From: Vicingus sp036171675
Lineage (GTDB): Bacteria > Bacteroidota > Bacteroidia > Flavobacteriales_E > Vicingaceae
NCBI GenBank assembly: GCA_036171675.1
Contig: JAVHRO010000080.1
Location: 28,807-92,806, forward strand
DNA length: 64,000 bases
Direction of reading: 5' to 3'
Every line of letters starts with the position of its first letter. Within the stretch, counting starts at the first letter, position 1. Of this stretch, positions 1-7,395 are shown one piece after another. A model generated the notes under the pieces. That model was not told the origin of the DNA and searched no databases. It was given only the letters and a program-made list of their open reading frames with translations. The position numbers were made by a program, and so were the translations under genes.

Positions 1-747
1 TAAAATGTATCCCGATTTTAATCCTTGAACCAAATCGGCAATTTTTACATGATTACCCCTTGCTGTATTTATCAAATAAAATGGCTTTTTGCACGAATTG
101 ATAAACGCTGCATTTATATAGTATTGCGTTTCGAGAGTTAATGGCAAGTGTATGCTTATGATGTCTGCTTTTTCTTTCAATGCTTCTAACGAAACCTCCT
201 GAATTAGTGAAGTTCCAAAACCAGTTTTATATTTATCATGAGCCAAAATAGTGCAATCGAAACCTGCTAATTTGTTAGCGAACGAACTTCCCATAAAACC
301 AAAACCAATTATTCCAACAGTTTTTCCCGACAGTTCTAACCCACGGTTTCCTTCTCTATCCCAAGTGACATTTCGAACTTCGGTGTCGCCTTTTTTGAGC
401 TGATTAAACAGTGCTAACAACATTCCTACTGCATGTTCGCCAACAGCATCCCTATTTCCTTCAGGTGAATTAATAACTTTTACCCCTTGTTGTTGGGCAT
501 AATCCACATCAATATTTTCTAATCCAGCGCCTGATCGAGCAATAAATTTAAGATGTATAGCTGCATCTAAAAAAAGTTTATCGATGGTTATTCTGCTTCG
601 AATAACTACACCTTGATAATTGCATATTTTAGCCTCTAAATCGGCTTTTGATGAGTTGTAATCGTGCTCGCAAACTACACCAAGTTTTACTAAGCGTTGC
701 TCTAAAATGGGGTGAACCGAATCGATAAATAAGACTTTTTTTATCAC
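1..747 (-). CDS. 2-hydroxyacid dehydrogenase (SerA-like), partial
   Basis: The reading frame is open from a GTG at 745-747 to the window edge, giving the first 249 codons; the 3' end lies outside. The product has the D-isomer-specific 2-hydroxyacid dehydrogenase fold: an N-terminal part with the typical IRSR and ARSGAGLENID stretches, then a Rossmann motif GFGFMG for NAD binding, then an INTARG stretch. This family oxidises 2-hydroxyacids such as 3-phosphoglycerate in serine synthesis or reduces 2-ketoacids. Family membership is clear. The substrate cannot be decided because the C-terminus is missing; 3-phosphoglycerate dehydrogenase is the most common role for such genes in this phylum. No ATG lies nearby, so GTG is the likely start. 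Confidence 0.88.
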   Translation of the reverse strand, partial: MIKKVLFIDSVHPILEQRLVKLGVVCEHDYNSSKADLEAKICNYQGVVIRSRITIDKLFLDAAIHLKFIARSGAGLENIDVDYAQQQGVKVINSPEGNRDAVGEHAVGMLLALFNQLKKGDTEVRNVTWDREGNRGLELSGKTVGIIGFGFMGSSFANKLAGFDCTILAHDKYKTGFGTSLIQEVSLEALKEKADIISIHLPLTLETQYYINAAFINSCKKPFYLINTARGNHVKIADLVQGLKSGYIL

Positions 748-989
748 AACAAACAATTTTTTTGCAAAGGTAGTGATAGTGATTAATAATGCTTGAATTC
801 AATCTTCAAAATCAAAAAAAATTATTGCAAATATACTGTTCTCGCCACTTTTTTGTGTCATATGTTACCACACATAAATCGAACAAACATTTTTGTTAAT
901 TTTAACCAACAAATAGGCTTAATTTTTAAGCTATTCGTTATAAAACAACCATAATTCAAATTTTTGACACCAAAACTCTAATAAACTAC

Positions 990-1102
990 CTCGGGGCAGA
1001 GCCCCAGAGGTATTAGTGAATAACAGCCACAGATTCACTGATTTTCAAAAATCTTTTTTAATCTGTGAATCTGTGGCAAAAAAAATCGAAGCAGAGCTTC
1101 GA
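990..1102. repeat. Two hairpins sharing a GCAGAGC core
   Basis: Two short stem-loops share the core GCAGAGC but have different, self-complementary arms: GGGGC-AGA-GCCCC at about 993-1005, and TCGAAGC-AGA-GCTTCGA at 1086-1102. Both are followed by GAGG then T or A then ATTA. The arms differ yet still pair, which suggests a structured repeat family rather than chance. Function unknown. Confidence 0.6.
1026..1077. repeat. 13-bp inverted repeat
   Basis: The sequence GCCACAGATTCAC at 1026-1038 is repeated as its exact reverse complement at 1065-1077, with an AT-rich spacer that contains a smaller hairpin. It sits between the two GCAGAGC hairpins in the spacer after cysQ. The rest of 748-1108 holds no gene I can support. 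Confidence 0.75.
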
Positions 1103-1108
1103 GGAATT

Positions 1109-1189
1109 AAACCTAAAGAGATTGAATTGCAGCAAGGTGGTTGGTAAGCTATTTTAGACCATTTTAAAAAGTATGTGGATGAAAATTAA
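1109..1189 (+). pseudogene. AHSA1/SRPBCC domain C-terminal remnant
   Basis: Reading plus-strand codons from 1109 gives KPKEIELQQGGW, a TAA at 1145-1147, then AILDHFKKYVDEN and a final TAA at 1187-1189. This closely matches the C-terminus usual in AHSA1/SRPBCC proteins (START-like fold), where QGGWQxILDxFKxYV is typical. A single change in the Gln codon (CAA to TAA) explains the internal stop. The upstream part of the gene is gone and is replaced by hairpin repeats. The final stop overlaps the last codon of the convergent cysQ. Assignment comes from recalled family motifs; the remnant is short. Confidence 0.7.
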
Positions 1190-1986
1190 CCCCTTTCCAC
1201 CAAAAACCAGGAATTTAACAGGTTTTCTTTGTTGTAGAGCATTCGTTTTTTGGTTTCCCAGTTCATTACCTCTGCACCAGAAGCTACAGCAATGGCTTGT
1301 CCTGCAGCGGTGTCCCATTCCATGGTTGGAGCAAAACGCGGGTAACTATCGGCACTGCCTTCGGCAACCATACATAATTTTAACGAGCTTCCTTTCGAAA
1401 GCATATCCACCTCAGCGTGTTTTGTCCGTTGTTCGTTCATGTACGCTTCAGTTTCGGCGCTCATGTGGGAACGGCTTCCTACAACAATAAAGTTTTTTCT
1501 GTTGTATTTTAAAGGCAATTTTTTTGAACCAATTATTAATTTTTTTATATCGGTAACTGGAGGGTGGAGATTGCAAATTTTGTAAGCTCCAATGGTTAAA
1601 TCAGAAAAATACATCTCTTCGGTTACTGGTACATAAATTACTCCCATGATAGCCTCTCCATTTTCAATTAGGGCAATGTTTACAGTAAATTCGCCATTGC
1701 GTTTTACAAATTCTCTGGTTCCGTCCAATGGGTCGACCATCCAAAATTGTTTCCACGTTTTTCTAATTTCATAAGGAGTTTGTTTGCCTTCTTCGCTTAA
1801 TATGGGTAAATGGGTTATCTCTAATAATTTTTCGATAGCTAAATGAGCATTTTTATCCGCTAGAGTTAATGGTGTGTTGTCTTCCTTATGCTCCACTATA
1901 AATTCCGATTTGTATATGGTAAGAATTTCCTCTCCACCTTTTAATGCGGCATTTATGGCTGTAATCAATAATTGTTCTCTAGTCAT
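1186..1986 (-). CDS. cysQ: 3'(2'),5'-bisphosphate nucleotidase CysQ
   Basis: CysQ removes a phosphate from 3'-phosphoadenosine 5'-phosphate (PAP), the by-product of PAPS use, giving AMP. The 266-residue protein has the inositol-monophosphatase-family metal-site motifs: SEE at residues 64-66, DPLDGT at 85-90 and EWDTAAG around 223-229. Length fits the family. It follows deoC with no gap (deoC stop at 1987-1989), so the two are probably cotranscribed. The divergent neighbour across deoC is cysC, which makes PAPS, so a nucleotide-sulfate role is consistent. A wider inositol-phosphatase activity cannot be excluded. Confidence 0.92.
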   Translation of the reverse strand: MTREQLLITAINAALKGGEEILTIYKSEFIVEHKEDNTPLTLADKNAHLAIEKLLEITHLPILSEEGKQTPYEIRKTWKQFWMVDPLDGTREFVKRNGEFTVNIALIENGEAIMGVIYVPVTEEMYFSDLTIGAYKICNLHPPVTDIKKLIIGSKKLPLKYNRKNFIVVGSRSHMSAETEAYMNEQRTKHAEVDMLSKGSSLKLCMVAEGSADSYPRFAPTMEWDTAAGQAIAVASGAEVMNWETKKRMLYNKENLLNSWFLVERG

Positions 1987-2892
1987 TTAACCAAAATAAT
2001 TGTTCAATTCAGGTTTATTTATTTTTTGTGCAATTTCGTTTAAAATGGCATTGGCTAATCGGCTCGCACCAAATCTAAACAAATGATTGTTTAGCCACTC
2101 GTGGCCTAAGGTCTGCTCAACTAATTTTAAATAATTTTTAGCGGTTTCAACATCACCAATTCCCCCAGCCGGTTTCATCCCTACTTTTATACCTGTAGCT
2201 TTATAAAAATCGTTGATAGCATTTAACATGATATAAACCGAGTTGTAGGTGGCTCCCTCAGTAATTTTACCTGTTGATGTTTTTATAAAATCAGCCCCTG
2301 CATACATGGCCAAATCACTGGCAATTCGAATATTTTTATTGTTTTGAAGTTCTCCACTTTCAATAATTACTTTTAAATGGATATCGCCGCAACACTTTTT
2401 AATGGCTACAATTTCATCAAAAACTTCTTGGTAATTACCTTCCAATAATTTCCCTCTCGAAATCACCATGTCAATTTCTGTTGCACCTTGTTGAATGGTC
2501 CAATCAATCTCGTTTAATTTAACGTCAAGGTTAGACTGGCCAGATGGAAAAGCTCCAGCAACACAAGCGGTATTAACATTAGTGTTTGCTAATTTTGAGC
2601 TCACTAAATTGGCAAAAGTAGGATATACACATATTGCAGCTACATTGCTAAATTCGATATATTGATCAAGGGCAACCACTTTATCGCTCATCTTACCAAT
2701 TTTAGTGTTGGTGTCGGCACCCTCTAACGAAGTTAAATCCAGCAAACTAAACAGTAATTTTAAAAACTCAACATCTTTAGCACGATTGAAATCGTTTGCT
2801 AATTTTGCTTTAATTTCACTAGAAAAATCGTTACTAATTACAAAAGAATCGTTAAGACTTGGAATATCTTTAATGTTTGAAATTGGAATCAT
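1987..2892 (-). CDS. deoC: Deoxyribose-phosphate aldolase DeoC
   Basis: DeoC is a class I aldolase that cleaves 2-deoxyribose-5-phosphate to glyceraldehyde-3-phosphate and acetaldehyde in deoxynucleoside catabolism. The 301-residue protein carries the family residues: EIDMVI with Asp141, LKVIIE with Lys174, and the Schiff-base lysine Lys204 in DFIKTSTGK; MKPAGGI follows. It has an N-terminal extension over the roughly 250-residue E. coli form, as is usual in Bacteroidota. It is the first gene of a tight pair with cysQ and is divergent from cysC, from which it is separated by only 33 bp. Confidence 0.95.
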   Translation of the reverse strand: MIPISNIKDIPSLNDSFVISNDFSSEIKAKLANDFNRAKDVEFLKLLFSLLDLTSLEGADTNTKIGKMSDKVVALDQYIEFSNVAAICVYPTFANLVSSKLANTNVNTACVAGAFPSGQSNLDVKLNEIDWTIQQGATEIDMVISRGKLLEGNYQEVFDEIVAIKKCCGDIHLKVIIESGELQNNKNIRIASDLAMYAGADFIKTSTGKITEGATYNSVYIMLNAINDFYKATGIKVGMKPAGGIGDVETAKNYLKLVEQTLGHEWLNNHLFRFGASRLANAILNEIAQKINKPELNNYFG

Positions 2893-2913
2893 TTTATACG
2901 TTTATTAAATTCT

Positions 2914-2921
2914 TAATTTTG
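2914..2921 (+). promoter_or_regulatory. Promoter -7 box of cysC
   Basis: TAATTTTG fits the Bacteroidota -7 consensus TAnnTTTG. It ends only 4 bp before the cysC ATG at 2926, so transcription would start at or next to that ATG and the message would be leaderless or nearly so. Inference from sequence only. Confidence 0.5.
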
Positions 2922-2925
2922 TTTT

Positions 2926-3537
2926 ATGATGTTAACTAATCAAAATAATATCTTTCCTATTTTCGATAGCATTTTACAAAGAAAAGATAAAGAATCGTTA
3001 CTTCGACAAAAATCGGTAGTAATTTGGTTAACAGGGCTGTCAGGTTCTGGTAAAACCACCATTGCTATTGGGCTAGAAAAAGCGTTAAATGCTAAAGGAA
3101 TATTAACTCAAATTTTAGATGGCGACAATATTAGAGCAGGAATTAATAATAATTTAGGCTTTAGTGATGAAGACCGAACCGAAAATATTAGAAGAATTGC
3201 AGAGGTTTCCAAGTTGTTTTTAAACTGTGGCATTGTAACCATCAATTGTTTTGTGAGTCCTACCCATGAAATTCGACAACAAGCAAAATTGATTATTGGT
3301 GAAGAAGACTTTTTAGAAATTTTCATCAACACCCCTATAGAAATTTGTGAACAACGCGATGTAAAAGGCTTGTATAAAAAAGCCAGAGCTGGAGCAATAA
3401 AAGATTTTACAGGAATAAGTTCTCCTTTTGAAACTCCAACAAAGCCCTTTTTGGAAGTAAAAACTGTTAATAAAACCATCGACGAATCGGTAAATGAAAT
3501 TCTCGACAAAGTTGTATCAAAAATTAAATTCCATTAA
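2926..3537 (+). CDS. cysC: Adenylylsulfate kinase CysC
   Basis: CysC phosphorylates adenosine 5'-phosphosulfate (APS) at the 3' position with ATP, giving PAPS. The 203-residue protein has the Walker A motif GLSGSGKT at 37-44, the LDGDNIR stretch, the FVSPTHEIR region (family usually FISPFREDR), and the KARAGAIKDFTGISSPFE segment, all typical of stand-alone APS kinase. Two Met codons start the ORF in tandem. The next gene overlaps its stop codon. The window's CysH looks like an APS reductase, so CysC may feed sulfation rather than cysteine synthesis. cysD and cysN are not in this window. Confidence 0.95.
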   Translation: MMLTNQNNIFPIFDSILQRKDKESLLRQKSVVIWLTGLSGSGKTTIAIGLEKALNAKGILTQILDGDNIRAGINNNLGFSDEDRTENIRRIAEVSKLFLNCGIVTINCFVSPTHEIRQQAKLIIGEEDFLEIFINTPIEICEQRDVKGLYKKARAGAIKDFTGISSPFETPTKPFLEVKTVNKTIDESVNEILDKVVSKIKFH

Positions 3538-3869
3538 TGGTTAAGTCTGTATTATTATTTTTACTCATCGTGCTTTCTATGCAAATAAGCGCTATAACTC
3601 TACCAACCGATTCTGTTGCAGTAGATTCAATGGATACCAAGCCTGCAACTACTAGAAAGCATGTACGTGCCAAAGCAATAATTTTTACCATTTTAACAGG
3701 CCCACTTGGTGGACATCGAATTTACCTTGGAACCAGACCAGGTGCTCCAATAATTTACGCCGTTACATTAGGCGGGTTAGGTATTTTACCTGTTATAGAT
3801 TTGTTTAACATTATTTTTACGAAAGACCTATCGGTATTTGAACAAAATAAAAAAATTATTATGTGGTAG
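3537..3869 (+). CDS. TM2 domain-containing membrane protein
   Basis: This 110-residue protein starts with a hydrophobic signal-like segment (residues 1-20), has a short polar Ser/Asp/Thr-rich stretch, then a TM2 domain: two membrane segments around a turn with the motif GPLGGHRIYLGT, close to the TM2 signature GxxGxHRFYLG. The molecular role of TM2 proteins in bacteria is not established. Its ATG overlaps the last base of the cysC stop, which suggests translational coupling, though a functional link to PAPS synthesis is only a guess. Confidence 0.8.
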   Translation: MVKSVLLFLLIVLSMQISAITLPTDSVAVDSMDTKPATTRKHVRAKAIIFTILTGPLGGHRIYLGTRPGAPIIYAVTLGGLGILPVIDLFNIIFTKDLSVFEQNKKIIMW

Positions 3870-3892
3870 CATAACTCAACTCAGTAAAAAAT

Positions 3893-4873
3893 ATGGTAAA
3901 AATTGGTAACATCGAATTAGGGGATTTTCCATTAATATTAGCTCCCATGGAAGATGTGAGTGACCCTCCTTTTCGTGCGTTGTGTAAAAAACATGGTGCC
4001 GATTTAATGTTCACCGAATTTATTTCATCAGAAGGATTAATTAGAGATGCTGCAAAAAGTAGAAAAAAGTTAGATATTTTTGAATACGAACGCCCCATTG
4101 GTATTCAGATTTATGGCAACGACATTGAATCTATGCGTATTGCAACCGATGTAACCACTCAAGCTATGCCCGATATTATTGATATCAACTTCGGTTGTCC
4201 AGTAAAAAAAGTAGCTTGTAAAGGTTCGGGGGCTGGTATTTTAAAAGACATTCCAAAAATGGTGAGCTTAACCGCCGAAATTGTAAATTCGACCCATTTG
4301 CCTGTAACGGTTAAAACTCGTTTAGGGTGGGACGATAAATCAAAACACATCGTGGAAGTTGCCGAACGACTACAAGATGTGGGTATAAAAGCCATTTCTA
4401 TACATGGAAGAACGCGTTCACAAATGTATAAAGGAGAAGCCGATTGGAGCCTAATTGGAGAAGTAAAAAATAATCCAAGAATGCACATTCCTATTTTTGG
4501 TAATGGCGATGTTACCACACCTGAAAAAACTAAAGAAAACAGAGATAGGTTTGGTGTTGATGGGGTTATGATAGGACGAGCTAGTATCGGCTATCCTTGG
4601 ATTTTTAATGAAATAAAACATTTTTTAACTACTGGCACACATTTAGAAAAGCCAACTATTCAACAAAGGTTAGAAGCGGTAAAAGAACATATACGTTTGG
4701 CAGTAGAATGGAAAGGTGAAATGGTGGGTTTACTAGAAATGCGCTCGCACTATGGTAATTATTTTAAAGGAACTGCCGATTTTAAAGATTACCGCAGGGC
4801 ATTAGTTACCGCAAAAAACCTCAACGAAATTAACGACGTACTACACGCCATTGAGCAACACATTATTCGTTAA
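3893..4873 (+). CDS. dusB: tRNA-dihydrouridine synthase DusB
   Basis: DusB is an FMN enzyme that uses NADPH to reduce specific uridines in tRNA to dihydrouridine. The 326-residue protein shows the family signatures in order: LAPMEDVSDPPFR (FMN binding), INFGCPVKKV with catalytic Cys102, VKTRLGWD, ISIHGRTRSQMY, IFGNGDV and VMIGRASIGYPW. Length is normal. It lies 23 bp after the TM2 gene on the same strand and converges on hemD with a 2-bp gap, so it ends the cysC-TM2-dusB run. Confidence 0.93.
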   Translation: MVKIGNIELGDFPLILAPMEDVSDPPFRALCKKHGADLMFTEFISSEGLIRDAAKSRKKLDIFEYERPIGIQIYGNDIESMRIATDVTTQAMPDIIDINFGCPVKKVACKGSGAGILKDIPKMVSLTAEIVNSTHLPVTVKTRLGWDDKSKHIVEVAERLQDVGIKAISIHGRTRSQMYKGEADWSLIGEVKNNPRMHIPIFGNGDVTTPEKTKENRDRFGVDGVMIGRASIGYPWIFNEIKHFLTTGTHLEKPTIQQRLEAVKEHIRLAVEWKGEMVGLLEMRSHYGNYFKGTADFKDYRRALVTAKNLNEINDVLHAIEQHIIR

Positions 4874-4875
4874 TG

Positions 4876-5628
4876 TTATTTTGCCTTGTTAGCCTTTTTA
4901 ATGTAAAGCTCTAGCGCTTTAGTCATGGATGGTGATTCTGGTTTTGGAGCCGAAATATCTACAATAAGTCCAGCTTTTTCAGCCGCATGCAATGTGGTTG
5001 GACCAAACACCGCAATTCTAGTATTATTTTGTTTAAACTTAGGAAAATTTTGAAACAACGATTTTATTCCTGAAGGGCTAAAAAATACCAACACATCGTA
5101 ATTCACATCCGATAAATCCGACAAATCGCTACAAACCGTGCGATATAGGGTGGCTATACTATATTTAATACCAAATTCATCAAGCAATTCAGGTATGTTT
5201 TGTCTTAAAATATCGGCACTTGGCAACAAAAAATTAGCGTCTTTATGTTTCTTTATCACCGTCATTAAATCTGCAAAGGTTTGTTGACCAAAAAATATTT
5301 TTCTTTTTCGGTAAACAATATACTTTTGAAGATATAAAGCTGTAGATTCCGAAATACAGAAATATTTAACCTCTTCCGAAATTGTTACCCTCATTTCTTC
5401 AGCCATTCTAAAGTAATGATCAACTGCATTTCTACTCGTAAAAATAACAGCATCATGTTCTAATAAATTAACTTTCTGTAATCGAAACTCTTTTGCAGGG
5501 ACACCTTCAACATGTATGAAAGATCGAAAATCAATTTTTACTTTACACAATTCAGCTAAATCAAAATATGGGGATTTTTCCGTTTCCGGTTTGGGTTGAG
5601 AAACTAAAATACTTTTTACTTTCAGCAT
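4876..5628 (-). CDS. hemD: Uroporphyrinogen-III synthase HemD
   Basis: HemD closes and isomerises hydroxymethylbilane to uroporphyrinogen III in heme synthesis. The 250-residue protein is divergent, as this family usually is, but has the expected two-domain pattern with AVIFTSRNAVDHYF in the first half and VLVFFSPSGIKSLFQNF followed by IAVFGPTTLHAAEKAG in the second. It follows a DUF4271 membrane-protein gene, an arrangement I recall as common in Bacteroidota. Other hem genes are not in the window. Confidence 0.85.
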   Translation of the reverse strand: MLKVKSILVSQPKPETEKSPYFDLAELCKVKIDFRSFIHVEGVPAKEFRLQKVNLLEHDAVIFTSRNAVDHYFRMAEEMRVTISEEVKYFCISESTALYLQKYIVYRKRKIFFGQQTFADLMTVIKKHKDANFLLPSADILRQNIPELLDEFGIKYSIATLYRTVCSDLSDLSDVNYDVLVFFSPSGIKSLFQNFPKFKQNNTRIAVFGPTTLHAAEKAGLIVDISAPKPESPSMTKALELYIKKANKAK

Positions 5629-5662
5629 TTTCCTAATGTTTTGTGTTTTAGTCGAATTGGCG

Positions 5663-6463
5663 TTATTTAAAGATAAAAAACTTGCCTAAAACGACTAATG
5701 GTAAAATTTCGAGCGTACAAATGTACAAAATAATATATAAAAATGAAACTTTAAAGGAAATACCCATTACAAAAAAACGCATAAATCTGATAATTAGACT
5801 AATAAGAATTAATGGGATAATGATATAGAATAAAATGGTATGACTAGCAATATGAGAGAAATACATTAGCGCAATAGCTGGGATTAGTAATAAGCCTAGC
5901 AAATAATTATAAAGTAACAAATTGTAGGAATATGAAGGAAGTATTTCAACTTGAGAAAAAATAATGGCTAAAAGAGCGTTAAACAAAAATTTAAGTGCAT
6001 AGCTCAATATAACTAAACCAACTATTTGAAGGAATAATAATAAACCCACATCAAGCCGACCATAACGAATACTTACGGAATAAATTAACAAAGAAGTAGT
6101 GAATAAAAAAATCAAGAATAACCCTAAATTTACTCGATGAAAAAACACTTTTTCATCTCTAACAACTTCATTAGCGGAGTAATATGAAAATAACGACTTG
6201 TAAATTTGATTAAACCGATTTATTCCAAATGCCCTTATAAACGCCAATATTAAAACGGAAATTGTTAATATTATTGATGGCCATGTTGTGTTCACCGCAA
6301 CATTTATAGTTGGTTGAAAAGATATTTTTTGATCTTGTTTTAAAAGTTTTGTAGTATTAACCTTAACTTTTCGAACCGGGATTTTGCTGGTATTGCCTAA
6401 TTCAAAAGCCACTGAATCTTGAACTATGGTGTCGTTTTGTATGATGGTGGTTGGGGTTGGCAC
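5663..6463 (-). CDS. DUF4271 family membrane protein
   Basis: This 266-residue protein has a polar N-terminal region (about 1-55), one membrane segment near 60-80, then after a soluble loop a block of five or six hydrophobic helices to the C-terminus. Size, topology and position upstream of hemD match the DUF4271 family of Bacteroidota; no biochemical role is known to me. The start is GTG at 6461-6463: an in-frame TAA lies about 11 codons upstream and there is no ATG between. It stands 34 bp upstream of hemD and is probably cotranscribed with it. Confidence 0.75.
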   Translation of the reverse strand: MPTPTTIIQNDTIVQDSVAFELGNTSKIPVRKVKVNTTKLLKQDQKISFQPTINVAVNTTWPSIILTISVLILAFIRAFGINRFNQIYKSLFSYYSANEVVRDEKVFFHRVNLGLFLIFLFTTSLLIYSVSIRYGRLDVGLLLFLQIVGLVILSYALKFLFNALLAIIFSQVEILPSYSYNLLLYNYLLGLLLIPAIALMYFSHIASHTILFYIIIPLILISLIIRFMRFFVMGISFKVSFLYIILYICTLEILPLVVLGKFFIFK

Positions 6464-6893
6464 TTCAATAAAACTATTTGTGTGTGTTTACTTTTTTCGA
6501 ACATAAATTTCTGAGCAATATTCAACTTTTATTCATTCTAAAAACGTTTTCTTGCTAACTTACATAGTAAGACTAACCGCATCAATTTGTGGAATGAAAT
6601 AAATAAAATTACTCATTCCTACAAAAATAGTTTATTTGAAGGGTTTGGGAAATAATTGTTTTAAATAATTATTTAACCCGTTATGCATTTAGAAGAATTT
6701 TTAATAAAAAATTTGTCACTTCGATTGTCTCGCAGTAATGCGGGATGTATCAAGAAGAGAAAAAACTTTGTAAAATTCCATTTAAAATTTGGCGAATCTT
6801 GTTTTTATACAAAACAATATATTGTATAATGAGTATCGTTTCACAATATTCAATCGAATTTCAATTTTATTGTAAAAAAATCAAAATAAAATT

Positions 6894-6922
6894 TTGTAAT
6901 TAAAATTTTTGTTTTACTTTTG
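6894..6922 (+). promoter_or_regulatory. Promoter of the met-cysH operon
   Basis: TTG at 6894-6896 and TACTTTTG at 6915-6922 are spaced by 18 bp, matching the Bacteroidota promoter form TTG, about 19 bp, TAnnTTTG. Transcription should start near 6929, some 40 nt upstream of the riboswitch. The spacer 6464-6893 before it is AT-rich and shows no supported gene. Confidence 0.75.
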
Positions 6923-6966
6923 CCCCATCAATCATTTACAAGTTCTGTAAAAAGTTTTTGTAACTG

Positions 6967-7090
6967 TTTATAAAGAAGAAGCGAGAGATTAGGCTCTATG
7001 ACCTTCTGGCAACCAACTTAAAGTCCCGATAAAAAGGGATTGGAAAACAGGTGCCAAATCCTAACCACGTCTTAGGCGTGGGAAAATAAA
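6967..7090 (+). promoter_or_regulatory. SAM-I (S-box) riboswitch
   Basis: The leader folds like an S-box: weak P1 from TTTAT (about 6967-6971) with ATAAA (7086-7090); P2 from AGAAG (6977-6981) with CTTCT (7003-7007), enclosing GAGAGATTAGGCTCTATGA; then the conserved GGCAACC; P3 from AGTCCC with GGGATT; the conserved GGTGCCAAATCC (about 7050-7061); and P4 from CCACG (7065-7069) with CGTGG (7077-7081). It precedes metY, metX, hom and cysH, the expected target genes. The 3' strand of P1 ends 11 nt before the leader ORF ATG, so ligand binding could control translation of that ORF; I see no classical terminator directly after it. Confidence 0.92.
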
Positions 7091-7101
7091 TAAATTACAA
7101 A

Positions 7102-7257
7102 ATGAAAACAAAAGCAAAAAACCAACTCAACAACTCCGAGAGATTTTCGAATCTTAAGAACGGGATTACTTCGGTCTTCCAACTTCGGTCTTCCGACTCT
7201 TTTACTGAATCCTTTTCAGCAAAAATGATGTGTTGCATGTGCTGTTGCATGTGTTAA
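7102..7257 (+). CDS. Met/Cys-rich leader peptide (51 aa)
   Basis: An intact ATG-to-TAA ORF of 51 codons lies between the SAM riboswitch and metY. Its last ten residues are MMCCMCCCMC, directly before the stop; the rest is low in sulfur amino acids. Clustered codons for the operon's end products just before a stop are the mark of a transcription-attenuation leader peptide. Downstream the inverted repeat TACATCTT (7258-7265) / AAGATGTA (7292-7299) begins right after the stop. The middle of the ORF overlaps a dispersed repeat, so the N-terminal sequence is probably unimportant. I infer a regulatory peptide or ribosome-stalling ORF; no known family is claimed. Confidence 0.7.
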   Translation: MKTKAKNQLNNSERFSNLKNGITSVFQLRSSDSFTESFSAKMMCCMCCCMC

Positions 7258-7395
7258 TACATCTTTATTTCAAATAACATTCTCGAAAATTAAGATGTAG
7301 GTTTTCCTAAAGGAACAACCATATCCTGTAATAGCTATTTTTTCAAAAATCAGTAAACCAATTAATTATTTATAAATCTTAAAAACTAAATTATC

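Noticed and set aside
1173..1490. Plus-strand ORF of 105 codons opposite cysQ
   Set aside because: Antisense shadow of a well-supported enzyme gene.
6682..6828. Plus-strand ORF of about 48 codons upstream of the met promoter
   Set aside because: Contains part of a dispersed repeat, has no ribosome site or family resemblance, and precedes the mapped promoter.
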